This document shows, in pieces, positions 8,262 through 15,937 of a DNA stretch of 45,693 nucleotides; positions within the stretch are counted from its first letter, which is position 1, and every line of letters begins with the position of its first letter. Made by a program: the position numbers and the translations under genes. The notes under the pieces were generated by a model. It ran no database searches, was not told the DNA's origin, and saw nothing but the letters and a program-made list of their open reading frames with translations. The stretch covers positions 1 through 45,693 of the forward strand of contig DBYJ01000039.1 in the NCBI GenBank assembly GCA_002309805.1, read 5' to 3'. The DNA comes from Bacteroidales bacterium UBA1189. Lineage in GTDB: Bacteria > Bacteroidota > Bacteroidia > Bacteroidales > Bacteroidaceae.

Positions 8262-8567
8262 TCAGACTTTAATCTCAACTTCCACGCCTGAGGGCAACTC
8301 GAGCTTCATGAGGGCGTCAACGGTCTTGGCGGTTGAGCCGTAGATGTCAATCAGTCGCTTGTAGCTGGAGAGCTGGAACTGTTCGCGGGCCTTCTTGTTG
8401 ACGAAGGTGGAGCGGTTGACGGTGTAGATGCGCTTGTGCGTGGGCAGGGGGATAGGGCCGCTGACGGTTGCACCTGTGCTCTTAACGGTCTTGACAATCT
8501 TCTCGGCGCTCTTGTCGACGAGGTTGTGGTCGTAAGACTTCAGTTTGATTCTGATTTTTTGACTCAT
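8262..8567 (-). CDS. rpsJ: 30S ribosomal protein S10
   Basis: S10 (uS10, NusE) is both a small-subunit head protein and a transcription antitermination factor with NusB. The 101-residue product starts MSQKIRIKLKSYDHNLVDKS and contains PLPTHKRIYTVNRSTFVNKK and FQLSSYKRLIDIYGSTAKT. It is the first gene of the S10 section and follows fusA by 115 bp; the gap holds repeated complementary hexamers described separately. Confidence 0.98.
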   Translation of the reverse strand: MSQKIRIKLKSYDHNLVDKSAEKIVKTVKSTGATVSGPIPLPTHKRIYTVNRSTFVNKKAREQFQLSSYKRLIDIYGSTAKTVDALMKLELPSGVEVEIKV

Positions 8568-8610
8568 ACTTTGTTTTATTACTTTGTTAATTTATTAGAC
8601 TTTGGCTACT

Positions 8611-8644
8611 CCGTTAAGAGTCATTCGCTAACGGGCTGCCGTTA
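8611..8644 (-). promoter_or_regulatory. Alternative hairpins in the fusA-rpsJ leader
   Basis: In the transcript of the minus strand the hexamers TAACGG, CCGTTA and TAACGG occur in that order. The middle copy can pair with either flank: a 6-bp stem with a 4-base loop (8629-8644), or a 6-bp stem with a 12-base loop (8611-8634). The two pairings exclude each other and end 43 bases before the rpsJ start. This looks like a switchable leader, but no function is shown by the sequence alone. Confidence 0.4.
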
Positions 8645-8682
8645 CTTTTCTCTGTTTCCTTGTCTTCACTCTTACCTTATTA

Positions 8683-10800
8683 TTATAATAGTTCCACTCG
8701 GCCTCCAATGCTTTCGAGTACCTGTCGGGCAATAGGTTTGCTGACGGGTTCGTGGTGGTCGTAGGTCATCGTACTGGTAGCACGTCCGCTGGTAATGTTG
8801 CGGAGGGCGGTGACGTAGCCGAACATTTCGGCGAGGGGGACCTTGGCCTTGATGACACGAGCTCCTGAGCGGCTGTTCTCCATTCCCTCGACTTGTCCGC
8901 GGCGCTTGTTGAGGTCGCCGATGACATCGCCCATATTCTCTTCGGGGGTAACCACCTCAAGGCGCATCAGCGGCTCGAGAAGTACGGGCGAGGACTTAAG
9001 GCAGGCATTGCGGAAGGCCATCATCGCGCAAATCTCAAAGGAGAGCTGGTCGCTGTCCACGGGATGGGATGAGCCATCGAGGAGGGTAACCTTGACGCTG
9101 TCGATGGGGAATCCGCCGAGGACGCCGTTACGCATTGCCGTCTGGAAGCCTTTCTCGACAGAGGGGATGAACTCGGTGGGGACGTTACCGCCCTTGACTT
9201 CGTTGACGAACTGGAGTCCGCCCTGGGTCCAATCGGCATCGACAGGACCGACCTTAACGAGAATGTCAGCGAACTTACCGCGTCCGCCTGACTGCTTCTT
9301 GTAGACTTCACGCAACTCGACCTCCTGGGTGAGGGCTTCCTTGTAGCTGACCTGGGGTTTGCCTTGGTTGCACTCGACGTTGAACTCGCGACGGAGTCGT
9401 TCGAGCAGGATGTCGAGGTGGAGTTCGCCCATACCAGAGATGATGGTCTGGCCTGTCTGGTCGTCGGTGCGGACGGTGAAGGTGGGGTCTTCCTCGGCCA
9501 GCTTGGCGAGGCCGTTGGCGAGCTTGTCGATGTCCTTCTGGCTCTTGGGCTCGACGGCGATGCCGATGACGGGTTCGGGGAAGTCCATTGACTCAAGCAC
9601 GATGGGAGCGTTTTCGTCGCAGAGGGTGTCGCCTGTGCGGACGTCCTTGAGTCCGACGGCAGCGCCGATGTCTCCTGCGGAGATGAAGTCGACGGGATTC
9701 TGCTTGTTGCTGAACATCTGGAAGATGCGACTAACGCGCTCTTTCTTGCCCGAGCGGGGGTTGTAGACGTAGGAGCCTGCGCTGACGATGCCGCTATAGA
9801 CGCGGAAATAGATGAGTCGTCCGACGAAGGGGTCGACGGCAATCTTGAAGGCGAGTGCAGCGGTGTGGTCGTCCTCGCTGGGGTTGCGCTGGATTTCGGC
9901 GCCCGTACGGGGGTTAGTTCCCGTGATGTGGCCGTTGTCGAGGGGCGAGGGCAGGAAGGCGCAGACGTAGTCGAGCAGCGTCTGGACGCCTTTGTTCTTG
10001 AACGACGAGCCGCAGACCATAGGCACGACAGCCATTCGAAGGGTGCCGATGCGGGTGCAGCGGATGATGTCGTCCTCGGTGAGCGAGTCGGGGTCGTCGA
10101 GGTACTTCATCGCGATTTCGTCGTCGAACTCGGCGACGTTGTCGATGAGCTTGTCGTGCCATTCACGGGCTTCGGCCTTGAGGGCCTCGGGGATTTCCTC
10201 GATGCTGTAGTCGGCCCCGAGGGTCTCATCGTGCCAGTAGATGGCCTTCATTCGGATGAGGTCGACGACGCCCTTGAACGTCTCCTCGGCTCCGATGGGG
10301 ATGACCACGGGGCAGGGGTTGGCGTGAAGGATGTCGCGTATCTGGCTGAGGACGCCGTAGTAGTCGGCTCCGTTGCGGTCCATCTTGTTGATGTACGCAA
10401 TGCGGGGCACGTTGTACTTGTCGGCCTGACGCCAGACGGTCTCACTCTGGGGTTCGACGCCTCCGACGGCGCAGAATGTGGCGACGGCTCCGTCGAGAAC
10501 GCGCAGCGAACGTTCCACCTCGGCGGTGAAATCGACGTGTCCTGGAGTGTCTATCAGATTGATTTTATACTGATTTCCGTTCCAGTTCCAATGTGTCGTG
10601 GTGGCTGCTGAGGTGATGGTGATGCCGCGTTCTTGTTCCTGTTCCATCCAGTCCATAGTGGCTGCGCCGTCGTGCACCTCGCCTATCTTGTGGGTCAGGC
10701 CCGTATAGTAGAGGATGCGCTCGGACGTAGTCGTCTTACCAGCATCGATGTGTGCCATAATGCCGATATTACGAGTGAGATGGAGGTCCTGGTGCGACAT
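8683..10800 (-). CDS. fusA: Translation elongation factor G
   Basis: EF-G is the GTPase that moves tRNA and mRNA after each peptide bond and, with RRF, recycles ribosomes. The 705-residue product has the G1 loop AHIDAGKTTTSERIL, the switch II DTPGHVDFTAEVERSLRVLDG and the G4 element NKMDRNGAD. Domain IV/V sequences follow, such as GRGKFADILVKVGPV and the terminal RQVLESIGGRVELL. The length is that of standard EF-G, not of the shorter paralogues. It sits in the str operon 45 bp after rpsG. Confidence 0.98.
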   Translation of the reverse strand: MSHQDLHLTRNIGIMAHIDAGKTTTSERILYYTGLTHKIGEVHDGAATMDWMEQEQERGITITSAATTTHWNWNGNQYKINLIDTPGHVDFTAEVERSLRVLDGAVATFCAVGGVEPQSETVWRQADKYNVPRIAYINKMDRNGADYYGVLSQIRDILHANPCPVVIPIGAEETFKGVVDLIRMKAIYWHDETLGADYSIEEIPEALKAEAREWHDKLIDNVAEFDDEIAMKYLDDPDSLTEDDIIRCTRIGTLRMAVVPMVCGSSFKNKGVQTLLDYVCAFLPSPLDNGHITGTNPRTGAEIQRNPSEDDHTAALAFKIAVDPFVGRLIYFRVYSGIVSAGSYVYNPRSGKKERVSRIFQMFSNKQNPVDFISAGDIGAAVGLKDVRTGDTLCDENAPIVLESMDFPEPVIGIAVEPKSQKDIDKLANGLAKLAEEDPTFTVRTDDQTGQTIISGMGELHLDILLERLRREFNVECNQGKPQVSYKEALTQEVELREVYKKQSGGRGKFADILVKVGPVDADWTQGGLQFVNEVKGGNVPTEFIPSVEKGFQTAMRNGVLGGFPIDSVKVTLLDGSSHPVDSDQLSFEICAMMAFRNACLKSSPVLLEPLMRLEVVTPEENMGDVIGDLNKRRGQVEGMENSRSGARVIKAKVPLAEMFGYVTALRNITSGRATSTMTYDHHEPVSKPIARQVLESIGGRVELL

Positions 10801-10845
10801 AGTGTTGTTGTGTGCGGTTCTCTCGGGTTGGTCGTGCTGTGGGTT

Positions 10846-11322
10846 TTAGAAGCGGAAGTGTGCGAATGCGCGGTTGGCCTCGGCCATACGGTGCATATCT
10901 TCCTTGCGCTTGAAGGCGCCGCCCTGGTTGTTGTAGGCGTCCATAATCTCGGCTGCCAGCTTGTCGGCCATTGTCTTGCCGCCGCGTTTGCGGGCAAAGC
11001 CAATCATATTCTTCATCGAGACGCTCTCCTTGCGGTCGGGACGGATTTCAGTCGGGACCTGGAACGTGGCTCCGCCGATACGACGGCTCTTGACTTCCAC
11101 CTGAGGGGTGATGTTGTCGAGTGCCTTTTTCCAGATTTCGAGGCTGCTGAGCTCGTTGTCGCTCATCTTGGTGCCGACGATGTTGAGGGCGTTGTAGAAG
11201 ATTTCATAGCTGGTGTTCTTTTTTCCATCATACATCAGATGGTTGACGAACTTGGAGACTTTGACGTCGCCATACACGGGGTCGGGAAGGATGACCCTCT
11301 TCTTGGGTTTTGCTTTTCTCAT
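10846..11322 (-). CDS. rpsG: 30S ribosomal protein S7
   Basis: S7 (uS7) nucleates assembly of the 16S 3' domain and contacts E-site tRNA; in E. coli it represses the str operon by binding the rpsL-rpsG gap. The 158-residue product starts MRKAKPKKRVILPDPVYGD and includes VKVSKFVNHLMYDGKK and the basic GFARKRGGKTMADKLAAEI. The 84-base gap to rpsL contains two hairpins that are candidates for such control. Confidence 0.98.
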   Translation of the reverse strand: MRKAKPKKRVILPDPVYGDVKVSKFVNHLMYDGKKNTSYEIFYNALNIVGTKMSDNELSSLEIWKKALDNITPQVEVKSRRIGGATFQVPTEIRPDRKESVSMKNMIGFARKRGGKTMADKLAAEIMDAYNNQGGAFKRKEDMHRMAEANRAFAHFRF

Positions 11323-11360
11323 TGTTGTTTAACTTGTTGTTTGGCTTGGTCGCTTCAACG

Positions 11361-11392
11361 CGTCCCGCTGGACGGGTTTACTCAGGCCTGAG
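11361..11392 (-). promoter_or_regulatory. Two hairpins in the rpsL-rpsG gap
   Basis: The gap contains a 5-bp stem with a 4-base loop (11361-11374, CGTCC/GGACG) and a perfect 12-bp palindrome CTCAGGCCTGAG (11381-11392). They lie where S7 binds mRNA in E. coli to repress its own synthesis. The similarity is one of position only; I did not see the E. coli sequence. Confidence 0.35.
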
Positions 11393-11406
11393 GTTTTGTT
11401 GATTGT

Positions 11407-11793
11407 TTACTTCTTCTTAGCGGCCTTGGGTCGTTTGGCGCCGTACTTGCTGCGACGCTGGAGACGTCCGCTGACGCCTGCGGTGTCGAGGGTACCGCGA
11501 ACGATGTGATAACGTACACCAGGAAGGTCCTTCACACGTCCGCCACGGACGAGGACGATGCTGTGCTCCTGGAGGTTGTGGCCCTCACCAGGGATGTAGC
11601 TGTTGACTTCCTTGAGATTGGTCAGTCGCACACGTGCGACCTTACGCATAGCCGAGTTAGGCTTCTTGGGGGTAGTGGTGTAGACACGGACGCATACGCC
11701 TCTACGCTGGGGACAGCTGTCCAGAGCGGGGCTCTTGCTCTTGTCCTTGAGCACCGTGCGACCCTTGCGCACTAATTGCTGAATCGTTGGCAT
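11407..11793 (-). CDS. rpsL: 30S ribosomal protein S12
   Basis: S12 (uS12) contacts the decoding centre and governs accuracy and streptomycin response. The 128-residue product starts MPTIQQLVRKGRTVLKDKSK and carries TTTPKKPNSAMRKVARV and GGRVKDLPGVRYHIVRG. The lysines whose changes give streptomycin resistance (in TPKKPNS and in RVKDLPG) are the wild-type residues. It is the first gene of the operon, 67 bases downstream of a promoter with a good Bacteroidetes consensus. Confidence 0.98.
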   Translation of the reverse strand: MPTIQQLVRKGRTVLKDKSKSPALDSCPQRRGVCVRVYTTTPKKPNSAMRKVARVRLTNLKEVNSYIPGEGHNLQEHSIVLVRGGRVKDLPGVRYHIVRGTLDTAGVSGRLQRRSKYGAKRPKAAKKK

Positions 11794-11860
11794 TGTTAAT
11801 TGTTTTTAGTTATATAATTGAAATTGTTTTATTTTCGAGCCTTCTTTACATTTTGGGGTG

Positions 11861-11890
11861 CAAAGGTACGCATTTTTTTTTATTCCGCAA
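11861..11890 (-). promoter_or_regulatory. Promoter of the str-S10-spc operon
   Basis: On the minus strand a perfect -7 box TACCTTTG (11861-11868) is preceded after 18 bp by TTGC (11887-11890), close to the Bacteroidetes -33 element TTTG. A T-rich stretch lies between them. The site is 67 bases upstream of rpsL and just after the terminator of the upstream gene, so it is the likely start of the long ribosomal transcript. Confidence 0.8.
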
Positions 11891-11931
11891 TGGATGTGGA
11901 GAGTTTTTTTATAAAAAAAGCTAAAAAAAGC

Positions 11932-11955
11932 AAAAAAGAGGCGCCGAAGCGCCCC
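11932..11955 (-). terminator. Rho-independent terminator of the DUF3467 gene
   Basis: On the minus strand GGGGCGC, the tetraloop TTCG and GCGCCTC form a 7-bp stem with one mismatch, followed by a run of six T and then more T-rich sequence. It separates the DUF3467 gene from the ribosomal operon promoter. Confidence 0.8.
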
Positions 11956-11994
11956 TTTCTGGGATTTGCTGGGGATAAACGCCCCTGAGATTAT

Positions 11995-12058
11995 CTCTGA
12001 CAGCCCGAGGTTTTCCTGGACCGAGCCCAGGGGTTCTCTGGACAGCCTATGGTTTCCT
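11995..12058. repeat. Three imperfect 21-22 bp tandem units
   Basis: Three units starting CTCTGACAGCC, CTGGACCGAGCC and CTGGACAGCC follow each other with lengths of 21, 22 and 21 bp, immediately downstream of the DUF3467 gene. They are diverged and G+C-rich. They resemble in period, though not in sequence, other arrays in this window. No coding role is visible. Confidence 0.45.
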
Positions 12059-12064
12059 CAGCGC

Positions 12065-12385
12065 TTATGCCTCGCCCTTGAAGGCGCCAGCAGGGGGTAC
12101 GAAGGTGCCGCGACCCTCGGGCAGGCGGATGGGGCCGAACTGGTTCTCGTACTTGCCGATGTTGTCCTGCAGAGCCAGCAGCAGGCGCTTGGCGTGTTCG
12201 GGGGTGAGGATGACGCGGCTCTTCACCTGGCCTTTCTGCACGCCAGGCAGCACGCGTACGAAATCAAGCACAAACTCCGACGACGAATGGCTGATGATGG
12301 CCAGGTTGGCATACGTGCCGTCAGCCACCTCGGGCTTAAGTTCAATCTGAAACTGGTTGGGATTCTGGGGGTTCTTGTTGTCCAT
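12065..12385 (-). CDS. DUF3467 family protein
   Basis: A small acidic-to-neutral 106-residue protein of the DUF3467 family, whose function I do not know. Visible are the opening MDNKNPQNPNQFQIELKPE, the core GTYANLAIISHSSSEFVLDFV, and VILTPEHAKRLLLALQDNIGKYE. In many Bacteroidetes genomes, as I recall, this gene lies between rpoC and rpsL; here rpoC is not next to it. A terminator follows and a -7-like box lies upstream, so it is probably transcribed alone. Confidence 0.9.
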   Translation of the reverse strand: MDNKNPQNPNQFQIELKPEVADGTYANLAIISHSSSEFVLDFVRVLPGVQKGQVKSRVILTPEHAKRLLLALQDNIGKYENQFGPIRLPEGRGTFVPPAGAFKGEA

Positions 12386-12413
12386 AGTTGTATTCTTTTA
12401 GGGTTTGGAGGTG

Positions 12414-12421
12414 CAAAGATA
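12414..12421 (-). promoter_or_regulatory. -7 box for the DUF3467 gene
   Basis: TATCTTTG on the minus strand, 28 bases upstream of the DUF3467 ATG. A TTCG (12445-12448) lies 23 bp further upstream, a weak -33 match at slightly long spacing. Confidence 0.55.
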
Positions 12422-12430
12422 GTGAAAAAA

Positions 12431-12465
12431 TGAAGAACGAAGAACGAAAAATGAAAAATAAATAC
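12431..12465. repeat. Heptamer tandem array (TGAAGAA type)
   Basis: Five consecutive 7-bp units (TGAAGAA, CGAAGAA, CGAAAAA, TGAAAAA, TAAATAC) lie between the DUF3467 promoter and the neighbouring gene. The units are degenerate but the 7-bp phase is kept. It is one of several such arrays in this window. Confidence 0.5.
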
Positions 12466-12487
12466 TCCGACGACTCAGGGGGTATCA

Positions 12488-12523
12488 GAGTATTCGGAAT
12501 ATTCGGAATGTTCGGAGTACTCG
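12488..12523. repeat. Nonamer tandem array (GAGTATTCG type)
   Basis: Four consecutive 9-bp units GAGTATTCG, GAATATTCG, GAATGTTCG and GAGTACTCG are followed by a related GAGTACTCGG copy at about 12532. The array sits between the DUF3467 promoter region and the terminator of the DUF3987 gene. It does not belong to a recognised gene. Confidence 0.6.
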
Positions 12524-12540
12524 GACAGCCAGAGTACTCG

Positions 12541-12588
12541 GAAAAAAAGTGGCCTCCCCCGCCTATGCAGCGGGAAGGAGGGGAGGCC
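12541..12588 (-). terminator. Terminator overlapping the 3' end of the DUF3987 gene
   Basis: GGCCTCCCC (minus, 12580-12588) pairs with GGGGAGGCC (12551-12559), with an inner CCCGC/GCGGG extension, followed on the minus strand by AC and seven T. The stem includes the last codons of the DUF3987 reading frame (stop at 12563-12565), so coding end and terminator overlap. Confidence 0.8.
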
Positions 12589-15142
12589 GTGTGGTGGTGC
12601 TGGTCAGGGATGCCGTGGGTGCCAGTGCCTTGCCGAGGATGGTCTTCACCCAACGCTGGGGCTTCTCCGAGACCTTGACGATGAGCTGCTCCTTGACAGC
12701 ATTCATTGTCTTGCGCTTGCGGTACTTCAGGTCGATGCCGAAGAACTTCATCTGCTCCACGAACTCTTCTACGCCGAACTCGTCGGGCAGGTTGGCCACT
12801 ATCCTCTTGGCGTCCGAGGGGAGAGGGGCATTAGCCGTCTGCTGCCTGTCAGTGGCGACAAGCTTGTCCACGAAGTTGGCTATCAGCTGGCTGAAGGCGT
12901 ACTCCGCCACCCAGAGGGCGTTATCTATCACGTCGTTCCGTCGGCGGCTGCTTTCCTCCCAGAGTTCGAAGGCAATCATTCCCGCGCGGAATCCGTTGTC
13001 GGCGGAACGGTTGAGCCACTCGTCAGGTATACCGAGGCGGCTGCACTCCTCGCGCTTCGCCTCGCGCCATTCGATGACCGCCTTGCTCAGCCAGTCGAGG
13101 TTGAGCCAATGCTCGCCGCGAACTTTCTTCTCGTCGTCAAACGAGAGGTTGTATCCGCGCTGGATGGCGGCGTCAATCGTATCCTGCTGCTTGGCGGTGA
13201 GCTTCTTGAAGCTTGGAGGCGCCATATATCGGCGGTCGCCGATGTCAGCGAGGATGAGGCGCTGGATGAGGCCGTTGTGGATACTCTCCTTGCTGCCGTA
13301 GAACTCCTTGATGAGGTCGGGCTGTCCTGCGAAGAGGCAGTTGATTCTCACGTTCACCTCTGCGCTGACGAAGTCCTCTCCTGCACGCTCCTGGCCGCAG
13401 AGCTCGTCGCAATACCCTTTTCGCCAGACGAGGCTGAGGTCGCCCCATAGGCCGCGTTTGGTCACGCCGATGGCCTCGCTGATTTCGCTGGTTGAGGTGT
13501 AGAGGGCGAGGCCCTGTGAACGCTGCTGGAGCTTGATGTACCCCGCGCGTGTAGCGTCTGCACCGCGTATCAGCTGGCGCACCACCTTTGGGTCCTCGGG
13601 CTGTTCCTTTTTATTCTTGGCCGCGCGCTTCTTCTCTCTATACTCGTCCTCGCGGAGGTTTTCTGTAGCCTCGCGCTCGCGGAGGCGGGCGAGTATCAGC
13701 TCAGCATTGCCGAGAGCCCAGCTCTTTCCCTGGCCTGCTTTACCTGCGAGCACGACGTGGAAGAAGGGGTATTGCGAGAACCCCTCGCTGACGGCGTCCT
13801 CGCCCATTTTAGCCCTCAGTTGGCAGAACACCGTGCCCAATGGGGGCAGCGCGGTGAGGTATGCGGCGGCTCGGAGCGTGGGGTCCAGACAACGGTCAAC
13901 CAACTCCTTGATGACGGGAGGCAGGCTTTTCGGCATTTCCCACGCACATACGGGGGTGTACCCCTGTACCCCCTGTACCCCTGTACCCTCGTCGGGGGTC
14001 ATAGCCGCCGCCTTTCTGACGTCGTCGATGGCCTTGCTGAGGTCCTTGCCGATGTGGGCATTCATATGCTCGCGCTTATATTTCACGGCATTAGCCACTA
14101 TCTGGTCCATTTCCCCTCCCGAGAGCCCCACGTCGGGCAATGCTGCACGGATGGCAGCCGCCTCGCCGTCGGTGATGCTGGTCAGTTCGCGGGCAAGCTC
14201 CAGCAGCTGCGTATTCCGCTGGCCCTGCACAGGCAGGCGCCCGTACTTATTCACCAGATACCGCTCGGCAATGGCTTTCAACGGAACCTCCTCATACACC
14301 GTCTGCACCTCCACGGCCTCCACGGCCTCGGCGTCCTCAAGACTATCAGAAGCACTGACGTTCTGAATTTCAGATGATTGTTCGGAACTGCCAGAGCCCT
14401 CAACCTTGTGCGGCCACAGCGTGGGGGGCATAGGGGCGTCCTCCTTCTTCTTGTCCATTGCCATCAGACTGTCGTAATGCTTCTGTGTCGGCCACAACAA
14501 GTCGTCGTTACGCTTGATGATGTCGTCGCGGGTGACCACGAAGCTTCCGCGGGCATCGTCCGTACACGATGTGTCCACCTCGCCCCCCGACGAGGCAATG
14601 ATGTCGCCCCACCTTTTCTTGAAATCGGCCTGGATTTCAGGGATTTCACGTCCCCTGCGCTCCACGATGATGTGGAGGCCGTGACCCTTCACCGTGACGT
14701 GTGCCAGCGCCACCTGCTCCCGACCTAGCAGCCCGTTGTGGACCAGCTTCGCCCAAAGTTCACGGGGAGTGCCAGTCGTGATGCCGTCGATGTCAATCAT
14801 TCCCAGCGTCGAGCGCCGCTTCGTGGGGTTGTCTCCCTTTCGGGGAGCCTCAGGGAACTCGGCGTGGAAGGTGATGACGGGCAGTGTGCTTTTCTTCAGC
14901 TCGTTGGCTCTGTCCGCGTCGCCCTCCTCGTCGTAGATGCGGCGCACTTCCCTGATGGTCTTTGCCACGTCGGTGCTGTCAATCAGCTCCTCGAACGCTT
15001 TTTTCGTGAGGGGGGACACCTTCTTGGCCTCCCAGCAATGGGGCGACCAGCTGCACTGCACCAGACTACGCTCCCTGTTCTCAGTCGCGTTTTCAACTTG
15101 CAGGCCCGTAGCCTGCGTTTCAGATTTTAAAAAATCCTGCAT
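12563..15142 (-). CDS. Primase-like (BT4734/VirE-N type) and DUF3987 ATPase protein
   Basis: An 859-residue protein with two parts. Residues 80-210 look like the BT4734-like N-terminal domain, which I relate to primase-polymerase folds: TLGMIDIDG (Asp117 and Asp119), VKGHGLHIIVE (153-161) and an Asp-rich DTSCTDDARGSFVV. Residues 400-800 match DUF3987, with a Walker A motif GKAGQGKS at 467-474. Such proteins are common in Bacteroidales, frequently beside HU-like genes as here; their job is not established. Residues 387-398 (TGVQGVQGYTPV) are encoded by a GTACAGGG repeat also found three times outside the gene. A -7 box lies upstream and a terminator overlaps the end. The catalytic assignment is inference. 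Confidence 0.88.
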   Translation of the reverse strand: MQDFLKSETQATGLQVENATENRERSLVQCSWSPHCWEAKKVSPLTKKAFEELIDSTDVAKTIREVRRIYDEEGDADRANELKKSTLPVITFHAEFPEAPRKGDNPTKRRSTLGMIDIDGITTGTPRELWAKLVHNGLLGREQVALAHVTVKGHGLHIIVERRGREIPEIQADFKKRWGDIIASSGGEVDTSCTDDARGSFVVTRDDIIKRNDDLLWPTQKHYDSLMAMDKKKEDAPMPPTLWPHKVEGSGSSEQSSEIQNVSASDSLEDAEAVEAVEVQTVYEEVPLKAIAERYLVNKYGRLPVQGQRNTQLLELARELTSITDGEAAAIRAALPDVGLSGGEMDQIVANAVKYKREHMNAHIGKDLSKAIDDVRKAAAMTPDEGTGVQGVQGYTPVCAWEMPKSLPPVIKELVDRCLDPTLRAAAYLTALPPLGTVFCQLRAKMGEDAVSEGFSQYPFFHVVLAGKAGQGKSWALGNAELILARLREREATENLREDEYREKKRAAKNKKEQPEDPKVVRQLIRGADATRAGYIKLQQRSQGLALYTSTSEISEAIGVTKRGLWGDLSLVWRKGYCDELCGQERAGEDFVSAEVNVRINCLFAGQPDLIKEFYGSKESIHNGLIQRLILADIGDRRYMAPPSFKKLTAKQQDTIDAAIQRGYNLSFDDEKKVRGEHWLNLDWLSKAVIEWREAKREECSRLGIPDEWLNRSADNGFRAGMIAFELWEESSRRRNDVIDNALWVAEYAFSQLIANFVDKLVATDRQQTANAPLPSDAKRIVANLPDEFGVEEFVEQMKFFGIDLKYRKRKTMNAVKEQLIVKVSEKPQRWVKTILGKALAPTASLTSTTTRPPLLPAA
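13951..13989. repeat. GTACAGGG repeat copy inside the DUF3987 gene
   Basis: On the plus strand GGGGGTGTACCCCTGTACC and following units form four GTAC-centred copies of an 8-9 bp motif. They are nearly the same as the arrays at 15447 and 15693. The copy is in frame and encodes TGVQGVQGYTPV in the linker between the primase-like and ATPase parts. Confidence 0.7.
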
Positions 15143-15238
15143 AATTTGTGTTTTTATTTATTTATAATTTCGGCGCTCACTATCTCACGATAACGACTAC
15201 AGCGCCCACTCGTCGTTACCGGTTTTTTTCGTTTTGAG

Positions 15239-15270
15239 CAAATATACAAACAAAATTCGAAAAAAAGAAA
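15239..15270 (-). promoter_or_regulatory. Promoter of the DUF3987 gene
   Basis: TATATTTG (15239-15246, minus) fits TAnnTTTG; TTTC (15267-15270) lies 20 bp upstream as a three-of-four -33 match. The -7 box is 96 bases before the ATG, leaving a long leader. Confidence 0.5.
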
Positions 15271-15446
15271 TACATCAATGCCTTCTACAATATAAATAGC
15301 CTTTATTTCGGAAAAAGTCAACTTTTTTTAGCTTCACCGCAAAAAAAGTGTCCACTACTTGCCCTTCCCCTGTAGCATAGCCCTCCACAGGTCTCCCTAT
15401 ATATATAATAAATATAAGGTACGCGCGTGCGCGATGGGCACACAGC

Positions 15447-15730
15447 GGGTACAGGCGGTACAGGGGTACAGGGGGTACACCCCCTATCCCACGCCCGCTG
15501 ATACGCCCAGCTGTCGATGAGCCTAAGGCTAAAGAATAGAGCTTTTTCAGAAAAGTTATTATTTATATCTATTATTGGAATAAAGTAGATATAAATAGAC
15601 CCACCCTCATAAGAGACATAGTCAGGACTATCATCTATTCTGGTAATCACTCTCTCACTAATCACCCCCCGTCGCCCCCCGCGCGCGGACATAGGGGTGT
15701 ACCCCCTGTACCCCTGTACCGCCTGTACCC
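15447..15730. repeat. Long inverted repeat of GTACAGGG arrays
   Basis: The 37-base arm 15447-15483 (starting GGGTACAGGCGGTACAGG) recurs as an exact reverse complement at 15694-15730, about 210 bp away. The outer parts differ by one base in a C run. Both arms are themselves tandem 8-9 bp units. The arms could fold the transcript of either strand into a long hairpin enclosing the AT-rich core. Confidence 0.8.
15560..15597. repeat. Perfect 12-bp inverted repeat in the AT-rich core
   Basis: TATTTATATCTA (15560-15571) and TAGATATAAATA (15586-15597) are exact reverse complements with a 14-base loop. They lie within the segment enclosed by the GTACAGGG inverted arrays. Confidence 0.75.
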
Positions 15731-15815
15731 TCAGCGCAAGGCAAAAATCTGCCAGCGCAGGCAAAAAAATCTGCAGATTTTGGGGATTTTTCGAAAAAAC
15801 AAACTATTTATTATA

Positions 15816-15905
15816 GGTTAAAGAAGAAAGATTAAAGGTTAAAGATTAAAAGAAAAAAACAGCGCTGCAAAACAACCTTAACCCTTCACCCTTCAACTTT
15901 AACCC
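15816..15905. repeat. Opposed heptamer arrays (GGTTAAA and TTAACCC)
   Basis: Five 7-bp units GGTTAAA, GAAGAAA, GATTAAA, GGTTAAA, GATTAAA (15816-15850) are followed 27 bp later by four units TTAACCC, TTCACCC, TTCAACT, TTAACCC (15878-15905). The second set is roughly the reverse complement of the first, so the pair can form a weak hairpin just upstream of the HU-like gene. No TAnnTTTG promoter was found between them and the gene. Confidence 0.6.
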
Positions 15906-15937
15906 CAATAATAATAACAAATAAAAACACTGAAACT

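Larger units (their letters stand above)
15143..15937. other. Structured noncoding gap between the DUF3987 and HU-like genes
   Basis: About 795 bp without a gene I accept. It holds, from left to right, the DUF3987 promoter, a poly-purine stretch and the first GTACAGGG array (15447-15484). Next come a 208-bp AT-rich core with a perfect 12-bp inverted repeat (15560-15571 and 15586-15597), the inverted GTACAGGG array (15693-15730), and two heptamer arrays of opposite sense (15816-15850 and 15878-15905). A 148-codon reverse frame (15318-15764) spans both arrays but looks like a by-product of the repeats. Confidence 0.6.

Noticed and set aside
15318..15764. 148-codon reverse frame in the DUF3987-HU gap
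   Set aside because: It reads through both GTACAGGG arrays and the inverted repeat, has odd composition (CTPCTPVPPVPAVC), no family signature and no promoter box at its start. It is most likely a by-product of the repeats.
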